A program made the translations under genes and the position numbers. From the NCBI GenBank assembly GCA_016779565.1, contig JADHNJ010000001.1, positions 27,349 to 91,348 of the forward strand: DNA of 64,000 nt, given 5' to 3'. The notes under the pieces were generated by a model that saw only the letters and a program-made list of their open reading frames with translations, did no database searches and was not told the DNA's origin. The DNA comes from Pseudomonadales bacterium (GTDB lineage: Bacteria > Pseudomonadota > Gammaproteobacteria > Pseudomonadales > Azotimanducaceae). The stretch's first letter is position 1; every line of letters begins with the position of its first letter. Positions 54,745 through 63,677 of this stretch are shown piece by piece.

Positions 54745-55562
54745 ATCACGTATCGATCATTGGCAGCGCGAACCGTGATATCGCTAATCACGACCCCCCA
54801 GGGCTGATCGATCGAATACAGTATTTGTTCCACCAATCGCTCGGGTTCAAGGGCGGCATAACCAATCGATTCGCTGGAGGTTAAGTCTTCGGATGCCGTG
54901 CCGTTCATGACCGCCATCATAGTTTCAAGGTAGCTTGGGTAGTGGCTGCCCAAGATGCCGGAAATCGCCTCGGGGTTGAGCACCCCCTGACCTAACCCCG
55001 TGCCCGGCACCCCTGTCGGCCTCACCGTCGTAACCTTAATCTTGCCCGTGGACTCTAATCGCAGCGCATCGGACAGCATGTTGACGGCAGCCTTGGTGGC
55101 ACCATAGACCGCACTCCCCGGCACAGCAGCATTACCATATATCGATGACAGATTAACCACATGCCCCTGTCCTTGCGCCATCATGATGTCAAAAGCAGCG
55201 ATAATGCCATTTAAGACCCCTTTTATATTCACGTCGATGCATTGATGCCAGGCATCAATGGCTTGCTCATGGTCTTGATAAAAAGCAAGCGGCATCACCC
55301 CTGCGTTGTTCACTAAAATATCGATCGAGCCATAACGTGAGCACGCTTGCTTTGCCGCATCTTTCATCGCCCTGTGATCGGTGACGTCAGCAGCAATCAA
55401 TTGGCAATCAGGATCCTCGGGCAGCGTCTCCTGTAAACCTTCTAGATTAAGGTCGATCGCTGTCACTTTCGCGCCTCGCTGCAAGCACTTTCTCGCTAGC
55501 AAGGCGCCGAAGCCACCGCCGGCACCAGTTATCACGATACTTTTGTCCTTTAGGTACGACAT
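54741..55562 (-). CDS. Classical short-chain dehydrogenase/reductase
   Basis: The 273-residue enzyme has the TGxxxGxG loop ITGAGGGFGALLARK, NNAGVMPLAFY and catalytic triad in HVVNLSSIYGNAAVPGSAVY with YGATKAAVNML (YxxxK intact). PGTG-like TGVPGTGLGQG follows. The oxidation substrate is unknown. The ATG at 55560-55562 has AGGAG seven bases upstream, so the frame start 21 codons earlier is not used. Confidence 0.92.
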   Translation of the reverse strand: MSYLKDKSIVITGAGGGFGALLARKCLQRGAKVTAIDLNLEGLQETLPEDPDCQLIAADVTDHRAMKDAAKQACSRYGSIDILVNNAGVMPLAFYQDHEQAIDAWHQCIDVNIKGVLNGIIAAFDIMMAQGQGHVVNLSSIYGNAAVPGSAVYGATKAAVNMLSDALRLESTGKIKVTTVRPTGVPGTGLGQGVLNPEAISGILGSHYPSYLETMMAVMNGTASEDLTSSESIGYAALEPERLVEQILYSIDQPWGVVISDITVRAANDRYVI

Positions 55563-55982
55563 CAACACTCCTAATCTTTGGTAAGTTGGATGGCCGGCAA
55601 GCGCCGAATTCTCAGCTGCACGCATTTACACCCTTAAAGCTTGGCAGCACGGTCCCAACCCTTGCTTTGTCGGTACACCCTGCACGCTGCCTTTGGCGCT
55701 GCCCCGACTTCAACCGTTTAAGGCCGCTCACTTTGGCATCCCTTGTCCGCTATTCGCAAACAGTCCTTGGGGGTACTGGCTTCAAGCCTTGTAGCTAGCC
55801 TGCAAGGGCAAAATGTTGCCCGCCGCTAGATTCAGCATCACTGTGCATTGCCACCCCCACCTGGGTTCCGATAACCCTTGTACATCCTTGGCACCCAGAA
55901 GTAAGCATCAGATCACGTCCTGCTAAAGTTCCTTTGCTTTAAGGACTCAAATAGCGAGGATTGTCGCAAAGCGCCCGATCGA
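55563..55982. other. Gene-free interval
   Basis: About 420 bases between the SDR start and the stop of the large amidohydrolase. A plus-strand frame at 55586-55798 exists but has no family resemblance or good start. I see no repeat or strong hairpin; it should include the SDR promoter. Confidence 0.5.
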
Positions 55983-58900
55983 TTACCTGATCTTTAAATA
56001 ATCCCGGTCTTGCCACCAAAATGCAGGGGCGAGACGATTGCCGGTAATACGTTCTGACAGTGTCCCAGCATCAAACAGCCGGCCATTGATCACGATATCC
56101 GCGATTTCATCGGTGTTATGGATGTCCTCTAAAGGATTAGCTTTCAAAATCAGGAGGTCCGCCAACTTACCAGGCTCTAAACTCCCCAAATCATTCGCCA
56201 TGCCCAAATAACGCGCCGGGTTGATGGTCGCTAATTTCAGAGCTTCCGCCGGCGAGAATCCGCCTCGAACAAAGCTCCACAATTCCCAGTGCGTCGCCAA
56301 TCCTTCTCGCTGCCCGTGAGCGCCGGTATTGACGATGACACCCTGTTCAGTCAACTCAAGCGCTACCGCGGCAGCATCGTCGTCTCGATAATCTGCTTCC
56401 GGGGCCATGACTCGCCGGACCGATCGAGCTTGCAGTTGATCCGGGGGCACAAACTGGCTTAACAGCGGATGCTTCCAAACGTCGGTCTGCTGATAGTAAT
56501 AATCCTCAGAGGTGAGCCCGCCATAGGTGACCACCAACGTTGGGGTATATCCTACTTTAGACTGACCCCAAAACTGTCGAACATCTTCGTAAATCTTGAG
56601 CGTTGGAATATTGTGCTCTATGCCAGTCGAACCATCGGCGATGAGATTCATATCTTGATGAAATAGCGATGCACCCTCCGCTACCACCGATAGACCCTCA
56701 AGGCGGGCCGCTTCAATGACTTGCTGTCGCTGCGCACGCCTAGGTTGGTTATAGTTTTTGATGCTGATCGCCCCTTGGGCCTTTAGTCGACGGACATGGG
56801 CTAGTGCATCTTCTAAGCTATCGATCTTGGCAAACCCAAGCGACTTAGCACCATAAACCACTTCGCCGGTCGAGAAAATTCGAGGGCCTAAGATTCGTCC
56901 CGCCTGCTGGTACTCTGCCGCCGCAAACACCTCGCTAGCGCGGCTTGATGGGTTGTGAACCGTTGTCACCCCTAGGGCAAGGTGAGCTAGGAGCGAGTAA
57001 TTTTGCTGAGGGATGATGTCGTCACGACCATAGGGGCCATGAGCATGAGCATCGATCATCCCTGGCATCAGCGTTTTTCCCGATACGTCAACCTGTCGCG
57101 CTGATTGCGGGATCGACACGGCCTCTATCGAACCAACGGCGACAATACGATTGTCCTTAATGAGCACTGTGCCCGCGTCAATGACATCCTGATCACCATT
57201 CATGGTGATAATCCGCCCGCCCGTCAGCGCTAGCATACCTTTCGGCTGGTCCGAGATCACCGTCATCGACAAATCAACCGATTGAGGGGCCAGCTGCGCC
57301 CTTCTCTGAGCACCAATATCCTGCCGATAATGACGCCCACCCATGGTCCAATAAATTTGTCCACCGTCTTTCGACCATGAAGGATAGGTCGCCCCGTTGC
57401 TACTGACTTTTAACACCTCAAGCCCATCAAAATCAGCGCTTAGGTCGAGCGCAATACCTGGTGCCGGCATCGGTGTGACATACAATTGATAGTTTTCTAA
57501 AAAGGCTACGTGACGACCATCCGGTGCCATTTGAAAAGACCGTATCATGCTGCCCTTGGCGTGAGTCCTCAAATCGTGTCCTGCGAAGTTCACAGATTTC
57601 AGCTGGGTCTCCGCCGCACTGTCAGAGCCTCGCCCGCGGGCAGACCAATTCCTGTCGCTGAAATAAATCCGTTGCCCAGGGCCAAAATGGGGTTGGTAAC
57701 CTTGGTCTTGCAATTTTGTCTCAAGACCAAGCTCAAGATCCAAAATGTAAAGCCCCGGTTCCTGACCCCAATCGGGATGGGTCAGCGCGTTGCCGCTCAA
57801 TTTACGATAGGTCAAATAGCGGTCATCACTCGAGATTGCTAACTCAGCATAATGACCAGGGGATAAGTCTAATTTCTCGAGCCGTTGCCCTCGACTTGTG
57901 ACCGTCCAAATCGCACCCAAAGCCGTGTCCGACCAACTTAAAAAATACAACCGATCACCCGAGCCAGTGACGACTGGTGAGAACGTGTGAAATTCCTCCA
58001 TGCTCTGAAGCAACGGCTTGGGGTCTTGGCCCCGGTATTTCTGATACAGCCGACCTAAAGACTCAAATACCCAGCGATCATCGTTCGGCCAGACCTTAGC
58101 GAAACGCACCATTTTGGTTGTAAACGCATCCTCGGCAACGGCCACCTGGGCCGCAGGTGGTGCGAACAGTCGCCTTTGGTCCGTAACTCGAAATGGAATT
58201 GGTGTCTTCGCGCCACTGGTTACATCGACCTTGTGTAATCCGCCTTGCGACCAAAATATGATGGCACTGTCATCAGGCGTCCACGCCATGTTGGGGTATA
58301 AGCCATAAACGCCCCAGGTCTCTTGCATATCAGGATCTAAATCGTCTACCAACATCTTTGGTGTCTGGCTCTCTAGATCCATTACGAATAGTCGAGATTC
58401 GGCCCGGACCCGACTTACATAGGCTAAGCGCTTGCCGTCTCTTGAGGGGACTGGTCTGACTGCTCCGCCATAACCACCGACAATGACCCGAGTCTCACCC
58501 GTCGTAAGATCCCGTTGTTTGACCTCAAACAACGGGCCATGACTGTCATCATGGTAGATGAAGGTATTACCTGGGGTGGCGCTTTGGGTGTAGTAGATCT
58601 TATCCCCCAGCGGCGTAAAAGCCGGTTCGCCGAGCTCTTTTTGGTAATTTTTATTCGGTCTCTCGACCAACTGAATACCAGGACTTGGTTCATCCGAGTC
58701 AGCAGGGAATAACCAGATTTCACCAGTGCCTAAAGAACGCGAGGTGGTGAAGTGCTTCTTTGCCGCGATGTAATGCCCTTCGGGATGCCAAACTGGGCTG
58801 TTGAGCAACCTAAAAGACTCGTCAGTGATTTGTCTCAGGTCGCCTGATGCCAGGGTCAGGACCCATATATTATCTCCACCCGCACGATCTGACACGAAGG

Positions 58901-59324
58901 CTATTTCCTGGCCGTCTGGACTAAACCGCGGCTGAATATCCCAAGCCAATCCACTGGTGAGCGATTTTGCTTCGCCACCGGCTATTGGTAATAGATACAA
59001 ATCGCCTAAAAGATCGAACACCAACTGCTGACCATCCGGTGAGACATCAACACTGAGCCACGTTCCCTCGGTCACCTCGATCTTGGCGAGCACTGAACTG
59101 GCCTCAAAAGCAGGATCATCCACATCCCAAAGTTGCTCTGGGGCGACCGCAGGATCTGCCTCTAGGCTCTGCGACTTTGGCTCAGCAGCGGCAAAACCTA
59201 CCCCAAGCGCGACGAGCGCCGTCAACGCCGCACGACAGATTCCTCGCTCTATACGGCGCCAAGTGCCCAGCATCTGATTAAAGATGTGCAAGCTCTTACG
59301 TTCGATTGCTTGGAAGTTGCCCAT
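55983..59324 (-). CDS. Large periplasmic protein: WD40-like (TolB-type) propeller fused to an amidohydrolase
   Basis: The 1113-residue protein has a signal peptide (hydrophobic AALTALVALGVGFAAA, about residues 31-46). TolB-type PD40 repeats cover about residues 60-690 (SVDVSPDGQQLVFDLLGDLY, PRFSPDGQEIAFVSDRAGGD). The metal-dependent hydrolase domain starts near residue 700 with GRIITMNGDQDVIDAGTVLI, HxH in IDAHAHGPYGRDDI, Lys in AISIKNYNQPRR and His in GIEHNIP. NTGAHGQREGLATHW is where the catalytic Asp region would be. Such fusions are known in marine gammaproteobacteria; substrate unknown. AAGGA precedes the ATG. Confidence 0.9.
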   Translation of the reverse strand: MGNFQAIERKSLHIFNQMLGTWRRIERGICRAALTALVALGVGFAAAEPKSQSLEADPAVAPEQLWDVDDPAFEASSVLAKIEVTEGTWLSVDVSPDGQQLVFDLLGDLYLLPIAGGEAKSLTSGLAWDIQPRFSPDGQEIAFVSDRAGGDNIWVLTLASGDLRQITDESFRLLNSPVWHPEGHYIAAKKHFTTSRSLGTGEIWLFPADSDEPSPGIQLVERPNKNYQKELGEPAFTPLGDKIYYTQSATPGNTFIYHDDSHGPLFEVKQRDLTTGETRVIVGGYGGAVRPVPSRDGKRLAYVSRVRAESRLFVMDLESQTPKMLVDDLDPDMQETWGVYGLYPNMAWTPDDSAIIFWSQGGLHKVDVTSGAKTPIPFRVTDQRRLFAPPAAQVAVAEDAFTTKMVRFAKVWPNDDRWVFESLGRLYQKYRGQDPKPLLQSMEEFHTFSPVVTGSGDRLYFLSWSDTALGAIWTVTSRGQRLEKLDLSPGHYAELAISSDDRYLTYRKLSGNALTHPDWGQEPGLYILDLELGLETKLQDQGYQPHFGPGQRIYFSDRNWSARGRGSDSAAETQLKSVNFAGHDLRTHAKGSMIRSFQMAPDGRHVAFLENYQLYVTPMPAPGIALDLSADFDGLEVLKVSSNGATYPSWSKDGGQIYWTMGGRHYRQDIGAQRRAQLAPQSVDLSMTVISDQPKGMLALTGGRIITMNGDQDVIDAGTVLIKDNRIVAVGSIEAVSIPQSARQVDVSGKTLMPGMIDAHAHGPYGRDDIIPQQNYSLLAHLALGVTTVHNPSSRASEVFAAAEYQQAGRILGPRIFSTGEVVYGAKSLGFAKIDSLEDALAHVRRLKAQGAISIKNYNQPRRAQRQQVIEAARLEGLSVVAEGASLFHQDMNLIADGSTGIEHNIPTLKIYEDVRQFWGQSKVGYTPTLVVTYGGLTSEDYYYQQTDVWKHPLLSQFVPPDQLQARSVRRVMAPEADYRDDDAAAVALELTEQGVIVNTGAHGQREGLATHWELWSFVRGGFSPAEALKLATINPARYLGMANDLGSLEPGKLADLLILKANPLEDIHNTDEIADIVINGRLFDAGTLSERITGNRLAPAFWWQDRDYLKIR

Positions 59325-59441
59325 ACATTGTCCTTTCCTGTCGCGACTTTGTCGCTGATTATCGATTCAACTGAGGCGACCGATGTTGCAGCCACTGCCA
59401 ACTTCCTTCATGATCCGCTCTTTTTTGACCGCAGGCGCCTT

Positions 59442-60032
59442 ATGCAAACTGAAAAAGCTCCAATCACAACGGCCGACTGCTTAGCCCAAGCCTCAATCGA
59501 GACGACTGCTTGGTTTGAAATTCTGCACTTAAAACAGGTTTTTAGAAAGGGCTGGTTGGAGCGTGGTATTGCGCCGGCGCGCTGTGAGACTGTAGCCGAG
59601 CATACCTTTGGCAATGCCATGTTATGTCTATTACTCGCCCACAGTCGGTCAGATCTCAACCTTGAGCAGGTGCTTCGATTGGCGCTCATTCACGATCTTG
59701 GTGAGGTCTACGTCGGAGACATCACCCCCAACGATGGCGTCGACCGGCAACAGAAAATCAGCATGGAGAGAGCCGCGGTGGTCAAGATTCTTGAACCACT
59801 TGCTAATGGTGCTGCGTTAATCAGTGCTTGGGATGAATATGAGTCCCAAACAACCCCTGAGGCACGCTTTGTTAAAGAGATAGACCGACTTGAATTTGCG
59901 TTGCAAGCTGCACAGTATCAAGCGGCTGAATTAATTGACGGTGAGGACCTCATCAATAATGTGGGCAAGCAATTGCGGGATCAGGCGACCTTGGCGCCGT
60001 TTTCGCATCTATTCAGGGCCTCGCCCAACTAA
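59442..60032 (+). CDS. HD-domain hydrolase, YfbR-like (5'-nucleotidase family)
   Basis: The 196-residue protein has the HD signature spread over ETVAEHTFGNAMLCLLLA and LRLALIHDLGEVYVGDITP, the YfbR/HDDC2 type that dephosphorylates deoxynucleoside monophosphates. A later KEIDRLEFALQAAQYQ carries the fourth metal ligand Asp. The ATG at 59442 gives family length; the 52 extra residues of the longer frame look unrelated. No strong ribosome-binding site is seen. The last 20 bp overlap the convergent transporter gene. Confidence 0.87.
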   Translation: MQTEKAPITTADCLAQASIETTAWFEILHLKQVFRKGWLERGIAPARCETVAEHTFGNAMLCLLLAHSRSDLNLEQVLRLALIHDLGEVYVGDITPNDGVDRQQKISMERAAVVKILEPLANGAALISAWDEYESQTTPEARFVKEIDRLEFALQAAQYQAAELIDGEDLINNVGKQLRDQATLAPFSHLFRASPN

Positions 60033-61923
60033 CCCGGATCAACCGAGCGAGCAGCGCCATCACGAAGCCGCCAAGGCCCAGGACATTACCCCATAAATTT
60101 GACTCTAGCCCTGCGACTAACGTTAGACCCGGCAGCGCAATTAAAAGCCCCGCGACCCCCATCAGGCATGCCTCTAAAAGGCTCATATCGCCCAAGAACG
60201 GTAGCCGACGCTGAGCGGCCCAGGCTATGACAAGAACTCCGATTAGTGCCTCAGCAATTGCTAAGGTGATAGCTATCGCACCCCCAAACCCTAATAGTGC
60301 TGGATTCAGCAAAAACAGAAACGGGATCAAATATATCGCGATCCCGATCCGCATGGATTCAAATCCAGTTGCAACCGGCTGCGCGCCTGCAACCGAGGCC
60401 GCAGCAAATGCACCAAGGGCAACGGGTGGGGTAATAAATGACAGCATTCCCCAGTAGAGAATAAACAGGTGAACCGCTAGGGGCATTAGGCCACCCTCGA
60501 TGAGTGCTGGTGCCAGCACAATCGCCAAGAACACGTAAGCCGCCGTCACCGTTAAGCCGATACCTAAGATAAAGCTAGTTAGAGCACCCATGAGTATCAA
60601 AACATAGGTCTCATCACCAGCAATAAAGAGCAGTTCATTGACCAAAGTGCCGGAGAGGCCCGTTACTGATAACGACCCTACAATGAGACCAACTGCACAG
60701 AGAATGACCAACAGTTCGATAAGCAATTCGCCTACGGCCACTAACCAATGGCCCAGCTCCTTAAGCCCCATGCGCTGGCCACGAACTTGGTTAATCACCA
60801 GCAAGGCCAAAGTTGCTGCCCATGGCGCAAGGGTTTCCTGCTGCAACCAGAGTAGCAAGACTATGAGCAAAGCAAAGGCTAAAAGAAAAACCCAACCTTC
60901 TTTTACTACCTGCCACAAATCTGGGATTTCATGGTCGGCGAGTCCCACTAGCCCATGCTTTGCGGCATAAGCGTCAAGCTGAACGTAAAGCGCAAAAAAA
61001 TAAAGTAATGACGGTATCAACGCGGCTAAGGCGACTTGGTAGTAAGGTATTTCTAGAAAGGTCGCCATAATAAATGCGGTTGACCCCATGATTGGTGGCA
61101 GCAGGACGCCACCGGTTGATGCACAGGCCTCAACCGCTGCCGCTGATTTTGAGGAAAAGCCCTGTCGCTGCATCGCTGGGATGGTCAACTGCCCAGTTGT
61201 CATGACATTGGTGATCACACTGCCGCTCATAGATCCCATCAGTCCGCTCGATACGATAGCAACCTTGGCTGCGCCTCCTCTCGACCGCCCTAACAATGAA
61301 AACGCAAGACGAATAAAAAAAGCGCCGCCACCCGTGTGCTGCAGCGTCGCGCCAAAAACTAAAAACCCGACCACTAGGTTGGCGAAGGCTCTGAAGGGCA
61401 GCCCGACGATGCTTTCAATACTCATCGCGTGGTAGCTCGCGGTTTCACGAAAGCCGATCGCCATGCCGCTGATCATTTCAGGCATGACATCTGCGAATAA
61501 CGGATACAAAGAAAATAGGCCAGCAATCCCAAACAGTACCCAACCGGTAGCCCGACGGACCCCTTCAAGGATCACAAACCATAGACAAGCACTCGCTACC
61601 ACCGCATGGTCAGGCGCCAAGAATTCCCAACCTTCATTCAAAATGCGCTCCGCGTGGATCAGCAACCACAGCGGAGCGAGTAGTGCGATCAACACCAGCC
61701 CAACGTCAATCAGTCGATAGCGGCCAGGATAGATTAAAAAGATTCCGGGTAGCAGTAGCGCGATTAGCGCAAAATAAAACTGCGTCTCAAGTGCAAGCAC
61801 ACCGCTCAACCAGGGATCGCCAAAGAGGCGCAACTGATCGATCACCATCATACAGGCAAGACCTGCGAGAAGGCCTACCGGTCTCTGAAAAGCAGGATAC
61901 TTCCCGCTCAAGGCGTGCGCCAA
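60013..61923 (-). CDS. TRAP transporter permease, fused DctQM type (TAXI system)
   Basis: The 636-residue membrane protein has a short DctQ-like four-helix part and a long DctM-like part. LVVGFLVFGATLQHTGGGAF, FLLGSRGGAAK-like LGRSRGGAAKVAIVSSGLMG, and VEACASTGGVLLPPIMGSTAF are the recognisable TRAP-M motifs. With its solute-binding partner it imports a small organic acid or amino acid by Na+ symport. It overlaps the binding-protein gene by 16 bp. Confidence 0.93.
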   Translation of the reverse strand: MAHALSGKYPAFQRPVGLLAGLACMMVIDQLRLFGDPWLSGVLALETQFYFALIALLLPGIFLIYPGRYRLIDVGLVLIALLAPLWLLIHAERILNEGWEFLAPDHAVVASACLWFVILEGVRRATGWVLFGIAGLFSLYPLFADVMPEMISGMAIGFRETASYHAMSIESIVGLPFRAFANLVVGFLVFGATLQHTGGGAFFIRLAFSLLGRSRGGAAKVAIVSSGLMGSMSGSVITNVMTTGQLTIPAMQRQGFSSKSAAAVEACASTGGVLLPPIMGSTAFIMATFLEIPYYQVALAALIPSLLYFFALYVQLDAYAAKHGLVGLADHEIPDLWQVVKEGWVFLLAFALLIVLLLWLQQETLAPWAATLALLVINQVRGQRMGLKELGHWLVAVGELLIELLVILCAVGLIVGSLSVTGLSGTLVNELLFIAGDETYVLILMGALTSFILGIGLTVTAAYVFLAIVLAPALIEGGLMPLAVHLFILYWGMLSFITPPVALGAFAAASVAGAQPVATGFESMRIGIAIYLIPFLFLLNPALLGFGGAIAITLAIAEALIGVLVIAWAAQRRLPFLGDMSLLEACLMGVAGLLIALPGLTLVAGLESNLWGNVLGLGGFVMALLARLIRVSWARP

Positions 61924-63101
61924 ACGGGATCAAACCCTGCTTGATTGAGATATTGCGCCCGGGTCTGCATCCAGGCCAAGTCCCAAGCCTTGTCATCGTT
62001 CAAAACCGCGCCAGTGCCCCGATTGAAAGCCTGCCAAGCCCTCGCTAACACGACTTGTCGGCGAAGCAGCTGCGCTTGATGCGCATCCATTGCCTCAGTC
62101 CACAATCCTAGAGATCGAAAATATTCAATAGCGCCAGGATGATAAGGCACTAACCATTGAAATTGCTGACGATCTATTTGCCAACCGATAGACCCAGGAT
62201 CTGCATCCTTATATTGTGCATACCCCTCGTGCATCGCCCGGGTTAACGCTGTCACCAGCGACTCATCTTGACTGGCAAGGGTAGTGAGAATCGGGTACGG
62301 ATACGTACCGCCCTCGTGGGGCTGGGCATCACTAATGCCCGCACCCCGAGTTGCAATATTCGGCTGCAGATAGGGCGCGACCCGGTGAACCCGCTGCCAA
62401 CAGGCCGAATCGCCATGGGGCATGGTCAACCAGCGGATGCCCGAAGGCGCGGCTTCTAACCGCCGTGTTGGCCCCGACACCGTCGTTGCATAGGCCGTAT
62501 CTATCTGCCCTGCGACCATTGCATTCCACATAGCGCCATAGCCTGGCAATTCAACCCGCTCTACGTCATTCCAAGTAAGCCCTCCACAGGCTAGGATCCC
62601 CGCTGTTGACACATTGAGCGCCGGCGCACCGAGCACATAAGGCACTCGTTTATTCTTCAGGTCTGAGATTTTGAGGATGTCGCCATCGCCAGCAACAGCG
62701 ATCCCCTGATTAGATAAACCTAAAGACATCATCACCAACCGCAGTGGCATGGGGCCAAACCGCGGGTTTGAAAACTGAAAAACGCCTTCCTGAGCAAAAT
62801 AGGTGGACACCCCATTTGCAGAAAATTGAACCCGATTAACCTTTAAGGGTAGTAATCGCGACACATCATTCTTTCCGGGAATCACGCGCAGGGTGACCCG
62901 ATGGTTATCTTTGAGCATTTTGGCAATGCCAACCGCCTGATTGTAGCCGGTTGTGCCGAGGTTATAAGCACTCCATGCCATCGCGCGAGGCAGTTTGATA
63001 CCCGATTCACTCGTTTGTGCGCTAACCGCAAAACACAACAACGTCACAACCAGCGTCCAAGCGAGTCCAACCCTCGTGTGTAACCTGAGTGAAGCGTTCA
63101 T
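61908..63101 (-). CDS. TAXI-family TRAP transporter solute-binding protein
   Basis: The 397-residue periplasmic protein has a signal peptide (about residues 1-28, LAWTLVVTLLCFAVSAQ). AYNLGTTGYNQAVGIAKML and the later GGLTWNDVERVELPGYGAMW with MVAGQIDTAYAT fit TAXI receptors, which bind glutamate or other acids. The mature part is longer than usual (about 300). The ATG at 63101 starts the signal peptide; a GTG eight codons earlier is possible. It is the only partner needed by the fused permease that follows. Confidence 0.9.
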   Translation of the reverse strand: MNASLRLHTRVGLAWTLVVTLLCFAVSAQTSESGIKLPRAMAWSAYNLGTTGYNQAVGIAKMLKDNHRVTLRVIPGKNDVSRLLPLKVNRVQFSANGVSTYFAQEGVFQFSNPRFGPMPLRLVMMSLGLSNQGIAVAGDGDILKISDLKNKRVPYVLGAPALNVSTAGILACGGLTWNDVERVELPGYGAMWNAMVAGQIDTAYATTVSGPTRRLEAAPSGIRWLTMPHGDSACWQRVHRVAPYLQPNIATRGAGISDAQPHEGGTYPYPILTTLASQDESLVTALTRAMHEGYAQYKDADPGSIGWQIDRQQFQWLVPYHPGAIEYFRSLGLWTEAMDAHQAQLLRRQVVLARAWQAFNRGTGAVLNDDKAWDLAWMQTRAQYLNQAGFDPVWRTP

Positions 63102-63271
63102 GGCGCAAGAGTCTCGCACCTGCACCTATGGGGTGTCCAGTCAGCCAATCGTCATGCAATTTATCTCGATTTAAAAAATTCACGCAAAGCGGAGTATTAT
63201 CTTTATTAACAAGATTCGATTCGTCAGCAACTTCTGCTACCATCCTTAAAAATTCATAAGAGACTCAAACC

Positions 63272-63613
63272 ATGGCCAAAGGCGTTGCTTGGTACTACCT
63301 CAGAAAGGGCTGAACCACTTGCGTTAAAGCATCCAAGTTTTTGGAAGCCCGTTCTATAGAGATCAAAGAAACCGTGCTCGCGAGCAAGAAATTGAACGCC
63401 GAGCATTGCCCAGACATCACAGCAAGTGCTTCACAGCTAGTCGCCATGAAAGGTAAAAAAGTAGAAAGCTTTGACCTTAAACAGGGCCTGAGCGATGAGG
63501 CCATCGCCGCTATGCTTGGGCCAACAGGCAATCTTCGAGCACCCACGATCAAGATCGGAAAAACGGTGTTGGTTGGTTACAACGACGCTGTGTTTGAAGA
63601 ACACTTTAATTAG
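63272..63613 (+). CDS. ArsC-family selenoprotein with UTTC redox motif (in-frame TGA = selenocysteine)
   Basis: The ATG at 63272 opens MAKGVAWYYLRKG and then an in-frame TGA at 63311-63313 (codon 14), followed by TTCVKASKFLEARSIEI to the stop TAG at 63611-63613. Read through, the 113-residue protein matches the ArsC/Spx-like '(seleno)protein' family, whose members have C or U in KG[CU]TTC. The conserved segments LVAMKGKKVESFDL and LGPTGNLRAPTIKIGKTVLVG are present. Sec14 and Cys17 form the redox pair. A SECIS-like hairpin is at 63329-63348. A calling program that stops at TGA would start downstream and lose the motif. Upstream ribosome-binding site is weak (AAGAGA). The biological partner is unknown. 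Confidence 0.88.
63329..63348 (+). promoter_or_regulatory. Bacterial SECIS-like stem-loop
   Basis: GC A TCCAA, loop GTTT, TTGGA A GC form a stem of two plus five base pairs with one A.A mismatch. The loop starts with G and begins 24 bases after the TGA, inside the 16-37 range that I recall for bacterial SECIS elements. It lies within the coding region, as bacterial SECIS do. Confidence 0.7.
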
Positions 63614-63643
63614 ATAGCGGCGCAAGTTAGATAGTGGCGCCTT
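63610..63643 (+). repeat. Two tandem 17-bp copies over the selenoprotein stop
   Basis: TTAGATAGCGGCGCAAG (63610-63626) is followed directly by TTAGATAGTGGCGCCTT (63627-63643), 14 of 17 bases identical. The first copy includes the TAG stop codon. Confidence 0.8.
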
Positions 63644-63671
63644 ACCTCGATTTTCTGGAGGAAAAGGCGCC
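63636..63671. terminator. Inverted repeat between two convergent genes, possible bidirectional terminator
   Basis: GGCGCCTT (63636-63643) pairs with AAGGCGCC (63664-63671), and the interior has further partial pairing (CTC with GAG). It lies after the selenoprotein stop and just before the stop of the Cys-rich gene that runs the other way, with short T-rich stretches in and near the loop. Confidence 0.55.
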
Positions 63672-63677
63672 TACCTA

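Noticed and set aside
55586..55798. 70-codon plus-strand frame upstream of the SDR
   Set aside because: It overlaps the SDR leader, has no family resemblance and no good start signal.
63341..63613. Short gene beginning after the TGA as the whole ArsC-like protein
   Set aside because: It would lack the first strand and the redox motif, while the upstream codons in the same frame match the family start.
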